Assembly (NCBI RefSeq): GCF_050948175.1
Contig: NC_135202.1
Span: 11,842,001-11,906,000, forward strand
Length of the DNA stretch: 64,000 bases
Reading direction: 5' to 3'
DNA from: Xylocopa sonorina
Lineage: Eukaryota; Arthropoda; Insecta; Hymenoptera; Apidae
The translations under genes and the position numbers were made by a program. Numbering within the stretch: the stretch's first letter is position 1; every line of letters begins with the position of its first letter. Below the pieces are notes generated by a model. It was not told where the DNA came from. It did no database searches and saw nothing but the letters and a program-made list of their open reading frames with translations. Positions 60,301 to 64,000 of the stretch are shown here, piece after piece.

Positions 60301-63300
60301 CGGAATTCAGCGGAAGGTGGCCGTAGGGATCTCGCTATCTTTCGTTGAAGTTTACCACGTTTTCACGAAGCTGTACGCTGTTTTTCGTCACGAGGAAGAT
60401 AGCGGGCGAAACGCGACTGGCACAGGAATAACGTCAGCCGTGGGCTGGGTCACTCTTATCGGGGTCCTTTCCGTCTCCTCCTTCGCGAGAAATGTAATTT
60501 TCCGTTTCATCATCTGGGAACGTAGTTCTTCCCCCATTCACTCGATCCTTTCTTATCAGACTCGGAGCGTCGCGTCGTCGTGCGCCTTCAAAGTCTTCGC
60601 CGGGAATTCTGAAAGGGCCGTTCCCCGACGATATCGGAGGACACTGTCGGCCTTGATTCTATCAATGGTTACCAATGCATTCGAACGATCCTTCTCCAAC
60701 AAGTCCTCGGGATCTTTGTTTGCCTGTTCAGTGAAAGCAAAGCTCTCTCTCCCTGAGAACCACCGCGATCCGTGTGCTCGCGTGCGCGGTCACGATCGAA
60801 GAAAGTTGAATCGATAGAGACGGTCCCCGATAAAACTGGTCGCGTCTCGAGCGGAGCGTATTCGAGTCGATGCATCGGCGTTATCTGGACGACGAGCAGA
60901 CAAATCGTGTCTATTGTTCGTTCCAGCCGTTTCATAGCTAAAATCGAGGAACGCTGTCGAGTAAATTCATATCACGTAGCGGTGGCGTACAGCCAGTTTC
61001 CCGGTGTTGTAACGAGAAAGCAATTTCCGTCGGCGGGTCTTCCGGCTAGGACCCGTCCTCCTCGCGTCTAGTCAACGCGCTACGGGGGAAAGACAGATGC
61101 TATTCAGAAAGCCAGAATTTCGAGCGATAACGCTTGTTAATTTCGTCGGTGGTTGCGAGCTTGGATATCTTGCGTTTAGGATTTCGATGACGCCTCTGCA
61201 GCTTATCCAGGTGAGGACCGCCGCTTTAAACTGCGAAATGGAACCGTATCTCTGCACCAGGAGCGTGGGAAACGTTGGTGTTCCACATTTCGCCTCGTTT
61301 GCCACCATCTATTGAGACGTACGTGTCGGTATCATTCACAGTCATCGTACATCCCCGGATGTTTGCATATCGAAATGGTCTTAGAGATAATCGGAGCGAT
61401 CGATACCTAGGCCAGGACCACCGCACAGCCTTTCCGTCTACCAAAATAGGACTCGATTGAATTAGTTTATAGGTTGGCCCACTTCTTAAATGTCATTCGG
61501 TTCCATCTATCGGCTCGAAATATCGATCGTTCGCCCGGGTATCGCCAAAAATGAAATTGGTACTCGGAGTTTTTCCGTCGCTGGTAATTGGACATTGGCA
61601 CCGGGACAGATACGAAACGGAAAGTTCATTAATTCCACGGCGGCGCGCGTTGCCATCGAAACGCTGCCGCGCACGATTGTTGAATAAATAAGCACACGAG
61701 CCGGCGGAAATATCGAAGTTTCAATGGGCATTGGCAAGTACATGCATTCACGTTCTTGCCTGTTTTAGAGCAACGCCAATTTATCAAGCAACGCGTATAA
61801 ACCACTTTCCGTTAACAAGAACCGTGCACAGGCCGTATCGCTCGCGATAACTGGGTTGCACTTTCGGTGTAACTACCGGCGCGCATTCCGTTTTGCATAA
61901 CTGTAAATACAGATGACTGGAAATTGTTCGATCGTCGGAATTTTCCGGCGGATAATGCTTTCCGTTGTAACTTCATCCACGCGCGTTTTGATTTACACAT
62001 TTAGTTTCGAGGGGGTCGTCGGATTATGCGCTGATGCTCGTGCCATCGAAATAATCGCGAACTAATGCGCTGCACTGACTGGAATATAATAATTCAGCTC
62101 TCAGACGAGTCCGCAAATGAATTTACTCAAATTTCCAATTCCCCTCCTACGCGAAAGCGTCCAGATTAATTAACGCGCCACTTTTAGCGGCTTTCTTGTC
62201 GGCTTTCGTTTTTCGAGCGACAATGGAACGGGTTTCGAGGCGCGTGAAGGTAATTTTAAGGTGTTCGCGTAGCTGTTCCCTCGTCGGACGACTATTGCGG
62301 TCATCCCTATGGATCGTGACTCTGCAGAGAGATTGCTGTCTGCTAATGACGTCCCGTCCCCTGCTGGGCGTCTCTCCGCGCTGTTACAACCACCAGCTTA
62401 ATCAGTAATCAAACTGTTACACTAATACGGATTACGGTGTTCACGCATGCAGCGCGTTCAGAAACGAACTTTGGTGGCTCTTGGAATCATCTATTTCAAG
62501 TGTCGTAGTTTGGTCCATCGTTGGAAGGACATCATGCAGGCGAATTCTAGCACTCAGACGTTGCAGCACCCAGACGAGGACACGCGAAAGTTTCACGCGT
62601 TCGGATCCTACCAGGACGACCGGGTCACGACTTGGAAATTGGATTTTCACGACAGAGACAGATGCGAATCACGCGGCCGGCTAAGAACGTAATATCGCGT
62701 GACGGTCGACAATCGATTTGTCTCCGCGGTATTCTCCCCGTAAATTGTTAGGCCAGTCGACATCCGCGTGTCGAACGTTGAACGAATAACACGATAACGC
62801 GTTTAACCCGTCGGTCATATTTGGCAGCGAAGTGCAACACGAGGCGTGGCCGTCGCGCGGGTCTTGACAGCGCGTTCGCATTAAAACAGCTGAAGTTCGC
62901 GTACGTACGAGCGTCCTGTTCGTGGGATATAGTTCACCGTGTCCGACGATCGAGCAACCCAATTTACATCGCACCGTCTCGATGTAATGAGAGTTCGATG
63001 GAACTTTGATCGGAAGCTTTCTCCGAGATAATAATATTAATTGTTCGGCGGCCGCATCGATCGTTGGGAAAGTTTGTCCGTCCCACCGGAAAATTCTGCA
63101 GCTTCCTGTTTCTCCCTTTTACTTCGCTGTCGCCTGCTCTGCATTTTTTTCTTTCTTAACTCGTTTCCTTTCTTTCTTCTCTTTTTTTTTTTTTTTTCAT
63201 TAGAATGAACTTTTTCAGTAATTATCCGACATAACCAGCGCGGCAACAAAGAAGTAAAGCAATTCGCCAGGGCGCATGTTAATTAAAGAATTTTAATTAT

Positions 63301-64000
63301 CAGAATTTCAGCTGTTGTATCGTCGGACGCGGAAGGGATTTTATTCCGCGATAAATCCGGCGGTCTAGAATCTTAATTAAAAGGATTACTTTTGTGCGGC
63401 GGCGTTTGAAAGGGGAAAAAGGGGATCGTTCTGCTCGTTCGGTCTAACACTTAACAATCTTCTATCGTCCCACTGAATTCCAATTACACGTGGATGCTCG
63501 TTAAAAGCGTGTCGAAACGCAAGAATTTGACGATAACCAGGAATATTGCGAACTCGAAGTGGTGGCGAATAAAAAATGTCCCTCGAGATCGAATCGGAGA
63601 ACCCTTACGTATCCGCCGAGCGTTCGTCGTACATTCTGCTCCTCGAGTGCACCCCCGTCCATCAGCGCGTTCGCGTAATCAACTTCCGTGGATTTCCCGA
63701 TCCCCTTCTTTTCCACGCTGGCGTTTTAATTCGATATAGAATCGCGGGAATGCGATAAGAGCCGTTACCACGCGAGCAGAGAGTTTTCACGCGAAGTCAA
63801 GAGGGCAGGGCCGATGAATAGATGTATAAGAGGATTGAGAGTTGGCTGCGGGCCGCGAGAAACTTCGTTGCCTCGGTCTTCTTCGAGTTACAAATTCGTT
63901 CCGCAGCCCGTCGTGTCGCAACAAGATTTACCCCGTTTCTTTCGAGAGAGGCCAAGTTGGATTAAAGAGTTCCAAGGTACACCCGTGTGCTAACATATTT
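54312..64000. other. Gene-free CpG-rich upstream region of Dop1R1
   Basis: 9.7 kb with no supportable coding exon on either strand; the many open frames of 60-120 codons reflect higher GC content, lack family motifs and do not chain by splice sites. The stretch may be 5' UTR introns and enhancers of Dop1R1, whose first non-coding exon was not located. Notable small items are a perfect 12-bp double E-box palindrome CAGGTGCACCTG at 59987-59998 and a T-tract at about 63180-63199. Confidence 0.5.

Noticed and set aside
54312..64000. Many frames of 60-120 codons on both strands
   Set aside because: They are expected in GC-rich DNA; Arg/Ser/Phe-rich products without domains and without splice partners.

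Overview
The window is nuclear DNA of an insect, very probably a bee or close relative (Hymenoptera). It is AT-rich, introns are short with GT-AG ends, and the two long-wavelength opsins with the introns seen here closely resemble the LW opsin pair known from bees. No plasmid, viral or bacterial content was seen. All gene models below were spliced by hand: exon ends were chosen so that the reading frame closes and the protein matches the named family.

Layout, left to right: a GMC oxidoreductase that runs off the left edge (-); checkpoint kinase Chk1 (-); splicing factor SF3A3 (-); prefoldin 6, COMMD2 and LW opsin 2 (all +); LW opsin 1 (-), tail-to-tail with LW opsin 2; a 3.8 kb gene-free stretch with two striking palindromic elements; GINS subunit SLD5 (+); an ABCC4/MRP4-type transporter with 18 exons (-); a divergent alpha-tubulin (+); NIPP1/PPP1R8 (-); dynactin p150Glued (+); casein kinase I alpha (-); the mitochondrial genes ATPAF1 and MARS2 (+); and the D1-like dopamine receptor Dop1R1 (-). 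The last 9.7 kb is a CpG-rich, gene-free 5' region of that receptor.

Most genes are housekeeping genes unrelated in pathway. They alternate in orientation, giving four head-to-head pairs (SF3A3/PFDN6, ABCC4/alpha-tubulin, NIPP1/dynactin, CkIalpha/ATPAF1) that may share divergent promoters. The functional cluster of note is the tail-to-tail LW opsin pair.

The least ordinary sequence is at 16048-17060: about five 199-bp units made of nested inverted repeats, mirrored about a centre near 16530, with 15 exact copies of the CRE/ATF octamer TGACGTCA. A separate 229-bp hairpin at 17893-18121 carries four GGCGCCATCT-type (CTCF-like) sites just upstream of SLD5. Function for either is inference only.
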